From positions 2,236,501 to 2,300,500 of the forward strand of contig NZ_VHJK01000001.1 in NCBI RefSeq assembly GCF_007004095.1: a stretch of 64,000 nucleotides of DNA, given 5' to 3'. The stretch is from Erythrobacter insulae. GTDB taxonomy: Bacteria > Pseudomonadota > Alphaproteobacteria > Sphingomonadales > Sphingomonadaceae. A model generated the notes under the pieces. The model was not told the origin of the DNA and did not search any database. It worked only from the letters and a program-made list of their open reading frames with translations. Shown here piece by piece: positions 54,399 through 63,420 of the stretch; position 1 is the stretch's first letter; every line of letters begins with the position of its first letter. The position numbers and the translations under genes were made by a program.

Positions 54399-55781
54399 TC
54401 ATGCAATGCGGCTGCGGCGCGCGGCCAGCTCGCTTTCAACTGTGGCCAAAACGCGCCGGTTTATGCCGTAGAAGATAAGCGTAAAGGCGGCGGGGATCAT
54501 CACAGCCGCCGGGATAATGGCAAAGGCGAGCTGGATGCCCAACACCGCAGCTTCGCTTTGTTCGGCATTCGCATCGAAGCCAGTCAGCGAAAGCGCAAAG
54601 CCCGGAATGGCCGAGCCCAGGCCAACCCCTGCTTTCACCCCGAAAACAGAGGCCGCAACGACCAGAGCAGTCATCTGGCGGCCCGATTTCCAGTCAATAA
54701 ATTCGGCGATGTCGGTGAACATTGAAAAAGACAGCACCATCAGCATCCCGAACCCGATGCCGACAAAGAACTGTACCCCGGTCTGAGGCCAGACCGCATC
54801 CAGCGGGAGGAAATAGAACACGGCGATCATCGCCATTTTCAGCATTCCGGCCGCCATCAGCAGGTGGGATTTTTCAAATCTCCGCTGTGCAGCGTATCCG
54901 ATCAGAACACCGGCAACCTGTCCAAAGGCCAGCGCGGTCAGAAACAAGGCGGCGCGGTCGAAAAACAGAAACACCGGCGACCCGTCATCGCCCGCCACAT
55001 ATTTGAAGAAAAATGGCGCCGTGCCCGCCCGCGCGGCAATCGCCGTAACTCCCAGGATGGCCGCAATCGCAACTGCAATCCACGGGCCGGTCCGGATCAA
55101 AACGCCCACATCACCCCGCAGCGATCCATTCGTCTCGGTCGGCGGGATGCGCTCTTTTGTGGTCGCAAACGTCGTCAGCAGCGCAAAGACCGAAACCGCC
55201 GCAATGCATGACATGGTCAGCAAGATGCCCAGCTTTTCATCGCCGCCGCCCAGTTCGCGGACAAGAGTGGTGCCCAGCGCGCCGACCAGAATCCCGCCGA
55301 GCGCGGAAAAGAGCATCCGAAACGCGGTCACATTGGATCGCTGGCTGGAAGAAGGGGAGATCACCCCGAGCAATCCGCCATAGGGCACATTCACCGCAGT
55401 GAATGCGAGCATCGCCAGCGTGTATGTAACATAGGCCCAGATCAGCAGCGCTGTATTGCCCAGATCATCTGGCGCGCTGAAGATCAGGACAATCGCAAAT
55501 CCCAGCGGCAGCGGGCCGAAAAGCAGGTACGGCCGGTATCGTCCCCATCGCGTGCGGGTGCGATCCGCAATGGCGCCCATCATCGGATCGGTAATCGCAT
55601 CGATCAATTTCGTCAGCAGCAGCATCAGGCCAATCGCCGCAGGTGCCAGACCGCCCAGATCGACGAAATAATACAGCAGGAAAAAGCCGAAGAAATTGAG
55701 GATCAGGCCCGCGGCAAGATCGCCCACGCCATAACCCAGCTTTTCACCGAGGCCGATCCTGTCAGATGGCGTCTCGGCCAA
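54399..55781 (-). CDS. MFS transporter, GPH (glycoside-pentoside-hexuronide) family
   Basis: 460 residues with 12 hydrophobic segments. The N-terminal LGYGVGDLAAG and DPMMGAIADRTRTRWGRYRPYLLFG are the GPH signatures. These symporters take up sugars or related glycosides with a cation. No catabolic genes adjoin it, so substrate is open. Confidence 0.9.
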   Translation of the reverse strand: MAETPSDRIGLGEKLGYGVGDLAAGLILNFFGFFLLYYFVDLGGLAPAAIGLMLLLTKLIDAITDPMMGAIADRTRTRWGRYRPYLLFGPLPLGFAIVLIFSAPDDLGNTALLIWAYVTYTLAMLAFTAVNVPYGGLLGVISPSSSQRSNVTAFRMLFSALGGILVGALGTTLVRELGGGDEKLGILLTMSCIAAVSVFALLTTFATTKERIPPTETNGSLRGDVGVLIRTGPWIAVAIAAILGVTAIAARAGTAPFFFKYVAGDDGSPVFLFFDRAALFLTALAFGQVAGVLIGYAAQRRFEKSHLLMAAGMLKMAMIAVFYFLPLDAVWPQTGVQFFVGIGFGMLMVLSFSMFTDIAEFIDWKSGRQMTALVVAASVFGVKAGVGLGSAIPGFALSLTGFDANAEQSEAAVLGIQLAFAIIPAAVMIPAAFTLIFYGINRRVLATVESELAARRSRIA

Positions 55782-55808
55782 AACTCGCTCCTTTAATGCG
55801 CAAACGAC

Positions 55809-55842
55809 AATGGGCCGGAAGCGTCATAACTTCCAGCCCATT
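55809..55842 (-). terminator. Probable terminator after the YghU gene
   Basis: 13-base arms at 55809-55821 and 55830-55842 pair with one mismatch around an 8-base loop; the minus-strand continuation is TGTCGTTTG, a weak U-tract. Located 40 bp past the stop. Confidence 0.5.
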
Positions 55843-55881
55843 ATATCTTTGGCCGCGCGCGGGCTTATCCCGGTGGGGCGC

Positions 55882-56748
55882 TCAGAATGTGAAATCGAGG
55901 TTCTTGCCTTCGAAATCCTTGGGTGAATGACGTTCCAGCATCTGCTGATCCTCATCGCCCCAGACTTTGTTGACAAGACGCCCGCGCTGGACGCCGGGAC
56001 GCTTTGCAATCTCGCGGGCCCAGCGCGCGACATTGGCGTATGCGTCAATCGACAGGAACGTCTTGGCTTCGTTGTAGATTGTGCCTGCCACAAACGGGGC
56101 GAGCCACGGGAAATTGGCCATGTCGGCAATGGTGTATTCTTCGCCGCCAAGAAAGCGGTTTTCGGAGAGGCGCTGATCCGCGACATCGAAAATCCGCTTT
56201 GTTTCCATCGCATAGCGATTGATCGGGTATTCGTATTTTTCCGGTGCATAGGCATAGAAATGCCCGAAGCCGCCGCCAATAAATGGCCCGGTGCCAACCT
56301 GCCAGAACACCCAGCTTAGCACTTCGGCGCGCGCGGCCGGATCAGTTGGCAGGAATTCACCGAATTTCTCAGCAAGGTGCACCAGAATGGCGCCTGATTC
56401 GAACACGCGAAATTCGCTGTCACCGCTGGCGTCGATCAGAGCGGGGATTTTCGAGTTCGGGTTAATGCTTACAAACCCGCTGGTGAATTGCTGACCATCG
56501 CCGATATTGACGGTGTAGGCATCGTATTCGGCGCCGGTATGTCCCAGCTCCAGCAATTCTTCGAGCATGATGGTGACTTTTACGCCGTTGGGTGTGGCCA
56601 GCGAATGAAGCTGAAATGGATTGTCGCCGCGCGGCAGAGCCTTTTCCTCGCGCGAACCGGCAGTTGGCCGGTTGATGCTGGCGAAACGGCCACCGCTGAC
56701 GGTGTCGGCGCTCCAGACTGCGGGGGGTGTGTAAGTAGGGTCGGCCAT
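55882..56748 (-). CDS. yghU: YghU-like glutathione S-transferase (disulfide-bond oxidoreductase)
   Basis: 288 residues with an N-terminal thioredoxin fold and C-terminal GST helical domain. PFQLHSLATPNGVKVTIMLEELLELG and FVSINPNSKIPALID mark the glutathione site; FIGGGFGHFYAYAPEKYEYPINRYAMETKR is typical of YghU/YfcG. These use glutathione to reduce disulfides. RBS AGGAGG precedes ATG 56748. Confidence 0.93.
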   Translation of the reverse strand: MADPTYTPPAVWSADTVSGGRFASINRPTAGSREEKALPRGDNPFQLHSLATPNGVKVTIMLEELLELGHTGAEYDAYTVNIGDGQQFTSGFVSINPNSKIPALIDASGDSEFRVFESGAILVHLAEKFGEFLPTDPAARAEVLSWVFWQVGTGPFIGGGFGHFYAYAPEKYEYPINRYAMETKRIFDVADQRLSENRFLGGEEYTIADMANFPWLAPFVAGTIYNEAKTFLSIDAYANVARWAREIAKRPGVQRGRLVNKVWGDEDQQMLERHSPKDFEGKNLDFTF

Positions 56749-56903
56749 GATGGGTGCCTCCTGATGTGCGTTGCGCTGATATGGTATTCGTTTGTTGTTC
56801 GCGAAGTGCGCTATTGCGGTTACGAGCGCAAGGGCAGGGGATGCGGAATTGCTTGCTTGCCTGAAAGCGGGGCTTGCGCGCTGTATCCTAAAGGGATACT
56901 TGA

Positions 56904-59237
56904 TTGCCCATGCATCTGGCCGGTCACAAAATCCGTCTTTGGCGCGAGGCGCACGATCCGCCGCTATCTGCGGAGGAGTTTGGCGCGCTTTTTGGCGATC
57001 CTCAAGGGAAGCCATGGCCCAGCCGTACCGTTTACGGCTGGGAGGCAAAGGGTAAGGTGGCCCGGCCCAAAGTCCAGAAACGCCTTGCCGAACTTGGCAT
57101 TTGTGAACCCGCCGACTGGCTCGAACTGGCCCCCGGCAACACTTCTACCCCTAAGAAAGCACAGCCAATGAACACGGCCAAGCGCACAACCGGTCACCCG
57201 TTCTATGATATGCACGCCCACGGATTTGTTCGGGTGGCGACATCCACACCCGCATCGCGAACGGGCGATGTCGCATACAACACCGCAGGCGTGATCCGCG
57301 AGGCCGAGCATGCGCATGAGCAGCGCGCCGATCTGGTGGTCTATCCCGAACTGTGCCTGTCTTCCTATGCGATAGATGATTTGCTGCTGCAAAACGCGCT
57401 GCTGGACCGCGCAGAGCAGGCGGTGGCCGAAGTGATCGAGGCGTCAGCCAGCCTTTCACCGGTCCTGATTGTTGGCGCACCGCTGCGCCGCAATTCCAAG
57501 ATATACAATTGCGCGCTGGTCATTGCAGGCGGCGAATTGCTCGGCGTGGTTCCGAAAAGCTATCTGCCCAATTACCGCGAATTCTATGAAAAACGGTATT
57601 TCGCGCATGGCCGCAATTGTGTGGATCTGTGGATTACGGTCGCAGGGGAAGAGGTTCCGTTCGGGACCGATCTGGTGTTTGCCGCTCAAAACCTGCCGGG
57701 ATTTACTTTTGGCGTAGAGATCTGCGAGGATTTCTGGGCGCCCAATCCGCCGGGCACTTTGGCTGCGCTGGCCGGTGCGCATATCCTTTGCAACCTGTCT
57801 GCATCACCGATCACCATCGGACGGGCGGATGACCGCCATCTGCATTGCCGCAGTTCATCGACCCGCTCCATCTGCGCCTATGTCTATTCCGCCAGCGGTC
57901 ATGGGGAAAGCACCACCGATCTCGCGTGGGACGGACAAGGTGTTGTCTATGAGATGGGCGATTTAATGGCCGAAAGCGCGCGTTTCGATCTGGAGCCGGA
58001 ATTGTGCGTGGTCGATATCGACACAGACCGGATCGCAGCGGAACGGATGCGTAACCAGACATTCAGCGATGCGGCCGAAGCGCATGACCGGCCCGAAGAT
58101 CAATTCCGCCGGATCGTGTTCGAACACAATTATGCCGACGGTGATATCGGCCTTAGCCGCCCGATCCGCCGCTTTCCGTTTGTGCCGAACCGGCAACATG
58201 CCCTGGACGAGGATTGCTTTGAGGCGTTCAACATTCAGGTCGATGCCCTGATGCGCCGGATACAGGCGACCAAAACGAAATCTCTCATCATCGGCATTTC
58301 GGGCGGGCTGGACAGCACCCATGCTTTGATTGTCGCTGCAAAGGCTTGTGACCGGCTGGGTCTGCCGCGCACGACCATTCGCGGATACACAATGCCCGGA
58401 TTTGGCACGTCGGACACCACCAAAAGCAATGCGTGGAAACTGATGGAGGCAATGGAGATCACCGCCGAGGAGATCGATATCAAACCGGCGGCGAACCGGA
58501 TGCTGGAGGATATCGGTCACGCCTATGCCGATGGAGAGCCGGTCTATGATGTGACATTTGAAAATGTGCAGGCCGGGCTGCGGACGGATTATCTGTTCCG
58601 GCTTGCAGGGCAGCATGGCGGATTTGTCGTCGGGACAGGTGATCTTAGCGAGCTTGCACTGGGTTGGTGTACTTACGGTGTTGGCGATCATATGAGCCAT
58701 TACGGCGTGAATTCGGGCGTGCCCAAAACGCTGATCCAGTATCTTATCCGTTGGACCATTCAGACCGAACAATTCAGCGCGGTGTGCAGCGATGTACTGG
58801 GCGCGGTGCTCGATACAGAGATATCGCCCGAGCTGGTGCCAGCAGGCGCAGACGGCGCGATGCAAAGCACCGAGCAAAAGATCGGGCCGTATGAGCTCAA
58901 CGACTTTTTCCTGCACCACACGATCCGGTGGGGTCAGCGGCCCGGCAAAATTGCCTTTCTTGCCTATCACGCGTGGAAGGATACGCAGGCAGGATTGTGG
59001 CCGGCCGGGTTCCCGGAAGAGCGCAAGAACGAATACGAACTGGAAGCAATAGCGGGATGGCTTGAAAAATTCCTCCGCCGGTTTTTCGGGTTCAGCCAAT
59101 TCAAACGCAGCGCTTTGCCCAATGGTCCGAAAGTGTCATCCGGTGGTGCCCTGTCGCCGCGCGGGGATTGGCGCGCGCCATCGGACGCTGTGGCCGATGT
59201 GTGGCTTGATGAATTGAAATCGGCGCTGCCGGACTAA
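56904..59237 (+). CDS. nadE: HTH-domain-fused glutamine-dependent NAD(+) synthetase
   Basis: 777 residues from TTG 56904 (AAGGGA eight bases upstream); ATG 56910 is an alternative. Residues 1-88 form an extra N-terminal domain reading like an XRE-type helix-turn-helix (KIRLWREAHD..LSAEEFGALFG..SRTVYGWEAKGKVARPKVQKRLAEL). The NadE proper would start at Met89 (57168), where no good RBS is seen. It has the glutaminase CN-hydrolase domain with Glu in YPELCLS, Lys in VPKSYLPNY, Cys274 in EICEDFW, and the synthetase P-loop SGGLDS (466-471). Uninterrupted frame argues for a true fusion; a separate upstream start cannot be excluded. Confidence 0.85.
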   Translation: MPMHLAGHKIRLWREAHDPPLSAEEFGALFGDPQGKPWPSRTVYGWEAKGKVARPKVQKRLAELGICEPADWLELAPGNTSTPKKAQPMNTAKRTTGHPFYDMHAHGFVRVATSTPASRTGDVAYNTAGVIREAEHAHEQRADLVVYPELCLSSYAIDDLLLQNALLDRAEQAVAEVIEASASLSPVLIVGAPLRRNSKIYNCALVIAGGELLGVVPKSYLPNYREFYEKRYFAHGRNCVDLWITVAGEEVPFGTDLVFAAQNLPGFTFGVEICEDFWAPNPPGTLAALAGAHILCNLSASPITIGRADDRHLHCRSSSTRSICAYVYSASGHGESTTDLAWDGQGVVYEMGDLMAESARFDLEPELCVVDIDTDRIAAERMRNQTFSDAAEAHDRPEDQFRRIVFEHNYADGDIGLSRPIRRFPFVPNRQHALDEDCFEAFNIQVDALMRRIQATKTKSLIIGISGGLDSTHALIVAAKACDRLGLPRTTIRGYTMPGFGTSDTTKSNAWKLMEAMEITAEEIDIKPAANRMLEDIGHAYADGEPVYDVTFENVQAGLRTDYLFRLAGQHGGFVVGTGDLSELALGWCTYGVGDHMSHYGVNSGVPKTLIQYLIRWTIQTEQFSAVCSDVLGAVLDTEISPELVPAGADGAMQSTEQKIGPYELNDFFLHHTIRWGQRPGKIAFLAYHAWKDTQAGLWPAGFPEERKNEYELEAIAGWLEKFLRRFFGFSQFKRSALPNGPKVSSGGALSPRGDWRAPSDAVADVWLDELKSALPD

Positions 59238-59367
59238 AATGGATTTGTAGAAACACGTCAATATCCGGCCAAACCAGCAAGATAGCTTGAGTCCCTCACA
59301 CTGCGCTGTAGCATCATCGGCGGGGTCGCCTGAGCGTGCAGTACGCGCGGTTTTGGCGGGGAAATTG

Positions 59368-60711
59368 ATGACTGAAATGTCAGCGGCAAACGGGCTGGTG
59401 CTTGAACGCAGCAGGCCACTCAGGCTTTTTACGCTCTTTATTCTGTATGTCGGACAAGGGATGCCGATCGGGCTGTTCTGGTTCGCGATCCCTGCATGGA
59501 TGGCAGTGAATGGCGCCAGCGCCGCAGATATCGGATCGGTTGCCGCTCTAACCGCTTTGCCTTGGTCATTGAAGCTGGTGAACGGCTTTATCATGGATCG
59601 TTACACGTACCTTGCCATGGGACGCCGGCGGGTCTGGATATTGGGCGCGCAAATGGTGATGATCTTTTGCTTGATCATCGCGGCGCTCCTGAACCCGTCT
59701 GCATCGGACGTAGCGATCCTTGGCGCGATCGCTTTTGCCGTTAATTTGGCGACCACATTTCAAGATGTCGCAGTGGATGGTCTGGCCGTCGATATCATGA
59801 CCGAAGACGAGCGCGCCCGCGGTTCTGGCATGATGTTTGGTGGTCAAGCCATCGGCATATCGGCGGCGACTGCGATTACCGGCTTTTTGATCGAGGATTT
59901 CGGCGCACCGGTTTCCTATCTTTGCGTCGCGGCGCTTATTGCGATGCTGTGCATCTACATCGCCTGTTTTCGCGAACGTCAGGGAGAGCGCAGCCTGCCT
60001 TGGAGCGCGGGTGAAGCAAATGAGCGCAACCTTGAGATACAGCTGGACGCGTGGTGGCCGCTGCTCAAATCGACCTGTGCGTCTCTTTTTACCGTTCAAA
60101 GCCTGCTTTGGATCGCGGTCCTTTTTTCACTGGGTATTCTGTATGGCGGCATGGCGGGCGCCGGGCCGATCATCGGGGCGAATTATGTCGGCTGGGATGT
60201 TTCAGCCATATCCGCGCATACCGCGATCGCCGGCCTTGTTTCGGGTGTATTGGTGATGACGCTGGGCGGTTGGCTGGGTGACAAATTCGGGGCCAAAATG
60301 ATCGGAATGATCTGGATTGCCATCACTATCTTGCTCATGCTTTCGATGTTTGGTCTTTCGGAGCATTGGGGCAGTTCATTCCTGTTCCTCATATTCCTTT
60401 ATGGCTGGCTGTCGCTGAACAATCTGCGCACTGTTGCGATCCTGCCGATTGCCATGCGCCTGTGCGATCCGAAAGTCGCAGCGACGCAGTTCACGATCTA
60501 TATGGCGGTGAGCAATTTTGGCATTTCATTTGGCGCTTTCATGCTGGGTCAAAGCGACAAGATGGGCGGTCTGCAATCGATCTTCGCGATTGTAGCGTTG
60601 GGCCATGTGATCGGCCTTGTCCTGTTGCTGACGGTGAAATTCCCGCGTCGTCCCGAATATTACCAGATTCTGAAACGGCGTGAGTTGCGGGCGGTTCAAA
60701 AGCCCGCATAG
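59368..60711 (+). CDS. MFS transporter, AmpG-like
   Basis: 447 residues from ATG 59368 with 12 hydrophobic segments. LYVGQGMPIGLFWFAIPAWM and FQDVAVDGLAVDIM are typical of the AmpG/acetyl-CoA-transporter branch, which imports muropeptides or acyl-CoA compounds. Substrate is not determined. The stop codon starts a 15-bp tandem repeat. Confidence 0.87.
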   Translation: MTEMSAANGLVLERSRPLRLFTLFILYVGQGMPIGLFWFAIPAWMAVNGASAADIGSVAALTALPWSLKLVNGFIMDRYTYLAMGRRRVWILGAQMVMIFCLIIAALLNPSASDVAILGAIAFAVNLATTFQDVAVDGLAVDIMTEDERARGSGMMFGGQAIGISAATAITGFLIEDFGAPVSYLCVAALIAMLCIYIACFRERQGERSLPWSAGEANERNLEIQLDAWWPLLKSTCASLFTVQSLLWIAVLFSLGILYGGMAGAGPIIGANYVGWDVSAISAHTAIAGLVSGVLVMTLGGWLGDKFGAKMIGMIWIAITILLMLSMFGLSEHWGSSFLFLIFLYGWLSLNNLRTVAILPIAMRLCDPKVAATQFTIYMAVSNFGISFGAFMLGQSDKMGGLQSIFAIVALGHVIGLVLLLTVKFPRRPEYYQILKRRELRAVQKPA

Positions 60712-60767
60712 CGAAAGCGGGCACAGCGAAAGCGGGCACAGCGAAAGCGGGCTTGGCGAAAGCGGGC
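60702..60767. repeat. Four 15-bp tandem units after the MFS stop codon
   Basis: GCGAAAGCGGGC occurs at 60711, 60726, 60741 and 60756, a strict 15-bp period. The first copy starts at the last base of the stop codon. GCCCGC at 60702-60707 is complementary to each GCGGGC, so alternative hairpins with a GCGAAAGC loop are possible. Confidence 0.75.
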
Positions 60768-60775
60768 AAAACAAA

Positions 60776-60807
60776 GGCCGGAGCGCCGATGATCGAGCGC
60801 TCCGGCC
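60776..60807 (-). terminator. Bidirectional-looking terminator between MFS and azoR
   Basis: GGCCGGAGCGC (60776-60786) and GCGCTCCGGCC (60797-60807) make a perfect 11-bp stem with a 10-base loop. On the minus strand it is followed by TTTGTTTT, a good U-tract for azoR; on the plus strand the T-run is weak. Confidence 0.7.
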
Positions 60808-60876
60808 ATTGGTTGCTGTGCCCGGTGCTGCACCGCGCAGGGTGCGCGATTGCGATCACTCGCAAACGGGTTTCAT

Positions 60877-61470
60877 TCACGCGATAATCGCATCGACCTT
60901 GCTATGAGCTGCGGCAATCTTGTCCGCAGCGTCTTCGCCCATAATCCCGTCGGCCGCGATCACTTGGACGTCTTTAATGCCAAGGAAGCCAAGGAAGAAT
61001 TTAAGCCAGCTGGTGGCAAAATCCATGTCGCTGCCAACCGGGGTGCCGCCCGATGCTACCGTGATATAGGCCTTCTTGCCTTCGAGCAGACCCGCAGGTC
61101 CGGTCGGCGTGTATTCAAACGTGGTGCCCGCCCGTGCGACCAGATCGGCCCATGCCTTGACCGTGGCAGGCACACTGAAATTGTAGATCGGCGTTGCGAA
61201 TACGACCGTGTCAGCGGCCATCAGCTCTTCGATCAAGGTGTCGGCGATCGCGGCGAGTTCGGCCTGCTCAGGGGTGCGATCAGCCGCCGGGGTAAGATTG
61301 GCGCCGAACCGGTCTTCACTGATAAAGGGCAGGTCATTGGCGGCAAGATTGCGCGCTGTGATGCTGGCGCCTGATTTTGCGGCGAGACCTTCGGCCAGTT
61401 TCTTGCCAAGACCGTCTGAGACGCTTTCATCACCGCGAATTGAGGCGGATAGGTGAAGGATGTTGGACAT
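60877..61470 (-). CDS. azoR: FMN-dependent NADH-azoreductase
   Basis: 197 residues of the flavodoxin-like quinone reductase fold; ILHLSASIRGDESVSD is the phosphate-binding start and TPIYNFSVPATVKAWADLVARAGTTF the AzoR signature. Reduces quinones and azo compounds with NADH. RBS AGGAG precedes the ATG. It follows the pirin gene on the same strand but a strong terminator lies between them. Confidence 0.93.
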   Translation of the reverse strand: MSNILHLSASIRGDESVSDGLGKKLAEGLAAKSGASITARNLAANDLPFISEDRFGANLTPAADRTPEQAELAAIADTLIEELMAADTVVFATPIYNFSVPATVKAWADLVARAGTTFEYTPTGPAGLLEGKKAYITVASGGTPVGSDMDFATSWLKFFLGFLGIKDVQVIAADGIMGEDAADKIAAAHSKVDAIIA

Positions 61471-61500
61471 GAATTTTCTCCTGAGAATTTGAAAGGATAA

Positions 61501-61535
61501 TGAGCCAGCCGGGCGAGGGGTTCCCGGCTGGCTCA
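61501..61535 (-). terminator. Rho-independent-type terminator after the pirin gene
   Basis: A perfect 13-bp stem (61501-61513 with 61523-61535) around a 9-base loop, followed on the minus strand by TTATCCTTTC. It separates pirin from azoR and may permit partial read-through. Confidence 0.7.
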
Positions 61536-61541
61536 GGGGGA

Positions 61542-62243
61542 TCAGGCAGCGTCAACCAACACAATTTCAGTGTCTTCGAGAGCCGTGATCGTTATTTGAT
61601 CAAGCTGCGTGATGGCCACGCCGTCGCGCGCATTGGCCTCTACATCGTCAACTTTGATTTTACCGGTGGCGGGCACGAGATACAGGTGACGCGAGGCATC
61701 GCCGATCTCGTAGGTTACGCTTTCGCCGGCTTTGATCGTTGCGCCCAGCACACGTGCATCGGTGCGGATACGCAGCGTGTCGTTGTCATTGTCAGATCCC
61801 GAGGCGAGCGGAACAAAGGTGCCGCTGCGGTCGCCTTTCGGAAACTGCTTTGCGCCCCAGCTTGGTTCGCCGCCGCGTTCATCGGGAATGATCCAGATTT
61901 GGAACAGGGTCGTCTCTGTGTCCTCCAGATTGTATTCCGAATGGCGCACGCCGCTGCCCGCGCTCATCACCTGAACATCGCCTGCTTCGGTGCGGCCTTC
62001 ATTGCCCATGCTGTCACGGTGCGTGATCGCGCCGGTACGGACATAGGTGATGATCTCCATGTCTTCGTGCGGGTGTGTGGGAAAGCCTGTGCCCGGTGCG
62101 ATCGCATCATCATTCCAAACGCGCAAGGAGCCCCAATTGACGCGGGCAGGATCTTGATAGCTCGCGAACGAAAAATGATGATGCGCATCCAGCCAGCCGT
62201 GATTGGCGGCGCCAAGGGTGTTGAAAGGGCGAAGTTCGATCAT
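61542..62243 (-). CDS. Pirin-family protein
   Basis: 233 residues, a bicupin. The first cupin carries the metal ligands in PTHPHEDMEI and AGSGVRHSEYN, as in quercetinase-type pirins. Pirins may act as redox-sensitive regulators or dioxygenases. Divergent from a LysR gene with an obvious LysR-type box, and upstream of azoR. Confidence 0.92.
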   Translation of the reverse strand: MIELRPFNTLGAANHGWLDAHHHFSFASYQDPARVNWGSLRVWNDDAIAPGTGFPTHPHEDMEIITYVRTGAITHRDSMGNEGRTEAGDVQVMSAGSGVRHSEYNLEDTETTLFQIWIIPDERGGEPSWGAKQFPKGDRSGTFVPLASGSDNDNDTLRIRTDARVLGATIKAGESVTYEIGDASRHLYLVPATGKIKVDDVEANARDGVAITQLDQITITALEDTEIVLVDAA

Positions 62244-62345
62244 GGTCTGTCTCCTGTTGCGGTCACGGAATGCCTGGTTCCGCGTTCTTGAACCTGGAGA
62301 TAGGCGCGGCAGTGTGATCTGATAACTGCGATAAAACTTGCCAAA

Positions 62346-62366
62346 ATGTTCTGATTATCTGAACAT
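62346..62366. promoter_or_regulatory. LysR-type box between pirin and LysR genes
   Basis: ATGTTC (62346-62351) and GAACAT (62361-62366) form a perfect 6-bp inverted repeat with a 9-base spacer, containing T-N11-A. It ends immediately before the LysR ATG at 62367, so binding would block the regulator's own transcription or initiation. Confidence 0.65.
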
Positions 62367-63275
62367 ATGCTCATGAAGTTAGGCGATCCCACTCTCGATC
62401 AATTGCGCATTTTCCTCGCCGTCGTGAAACATGGCAGCTTTGGCGGCGCAGCGCGCGCCACAAACCGCGCGGTTTCCGCGATCAGTTATGGGATCGCGCA
62501 ATTGGAAACACAGCTCGCGGTGTCCCTGTTCGAGCGGGAGGGGTCGCGCCGTCCCGTGCTGACCAAGGCGGGCGAAGGATTGCTGGTTGAAGCGCGTTCT
62601 GTAACCGACCGGGTCGATGCGCTGCTCGCCAAAACGCGTTCGCTTCATGCCGGGTTGGAAAGCGAGATCGGATTGGTGCTCGATGTGATGGTGCCCGGCG
62701 AATTGACGGCCCGTGTCCTGCGCGAATTTCGGCGTTTGTTTCCCACGGTCGGGCTAAAACTCAATATCGAGGGGTTGGGCGCGGTGGCGGAATGTCTGCT
62801 TGATAACCGCGCTCAGCTGGCGCTGGGCGGTCCGGTGTTCGGCGATCATTCCGAACTTGAAAGACAGGTTATCGGAGAAGTCGAGCTGGTGCCGGTCGCA
62901 GCGCCCGATCATCCTCTGGCGGAAAGCGGGATTGCACCGGGTGAAAGTCGAAAGCATCTGCAACTGGTGCTGGCGGATCGATCCGCGCTGACCAAGGGCC
63001 GCGAGTTTTCCGTATTGAGCCCGCTGACATGGCGGCTCGGTGATTTGAGCGCGAAACATTCGCTGCTGAAAGAGGGGCTGGGATGGGGCAATATGCCGCG
63101 CGCCATGGTGGCCGATGATCTGGCGGCGGGGCGATTGGTGGCGCTGGATCTGCCGGAAAAGCCGGGAGTTCAATACCCGCTCAGTGCGCTTTGGCGGCGA
63201 GACGATCGTTTGGGTCCGGCGGCCAGTTGGTTGATTGACGCCTTTCGCGGCGAATTAAGAACCGAACGCGGGTGA
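62367..63275 (+). CDS. LysR-family transcriptional regulator
   Basis: 302 residues; ATG 62373 is an alternative start. The N-terminal HTH (TLDQLRIFLAVVKHGSFGGAARAT, VSAISYGIAQLETQL) is followed by the inducer-binding domain. Divergent from pirin-azoR, the usual arrangement for a regulator of that pair. Inducer probably a quinone or oxidant (inference). Confidence 0.92.
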   Translation: MLMKLGDPTLDQLRIFLAVVKHGSFGGAARATNRAVSAISYGIAQLETQLAVSLFEREGSRRPVLTKAGEGLLVEARSVTDRVDALLAKTRSLHAGLESEIGLVLDVMVPGELTARVLREFRRLFPTVGLKLNIEGLGAVAECLLDNRAQLALGGPVFGDHSELERQVIGEVELVPVAAPDHPLAESGIAPGESRKHLQLVLADRSALTKGREFSVLSPLTWRLGDLSAKHSLLKEGLGWGNMPRAMVADDLAAGRLVALDLPEKPGVQYPLSALWRRDDRLGPAASWLIDAFRGELRTERG

Positions 63276-63420
63276 CGCATCCAATGTTTGGCTGTGGTTT
63301 TGGTCTCGAAAAATTCAAGTTCCAGCCGATCTGCCAGCCGCCGGTATTGCACCATGACCAAAGGTGACGGCGCGACAAGCGCAAGCTGTTTGAGCCCTAA
63401 AGGCGGACTTCGCGCAGCCA
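63276..63420 (-). pseudogene. Truncated tandem copy of the adjacent SpoIIAA-like gene
   Basis: The minus strand encodes GLKQLALVAPSPLVMVQYRR and continues through FFETKTTAKHWMRHP, matching the C-terminal 40 residues of the intact neighbour (GLRRVSIIGASALVKMQYRR, FFDDKITALSWLRE). The first 90 residues are missing, and its frame runs on into the LysR gene without its own stop, so it is a remnant. Confidence 0.7.

Noticed and set aside
60711..60767. Possible CRISPR array
   Set aside because: Units are 15 bp without spacers; no cas genes. It is a simple tandem repeat.
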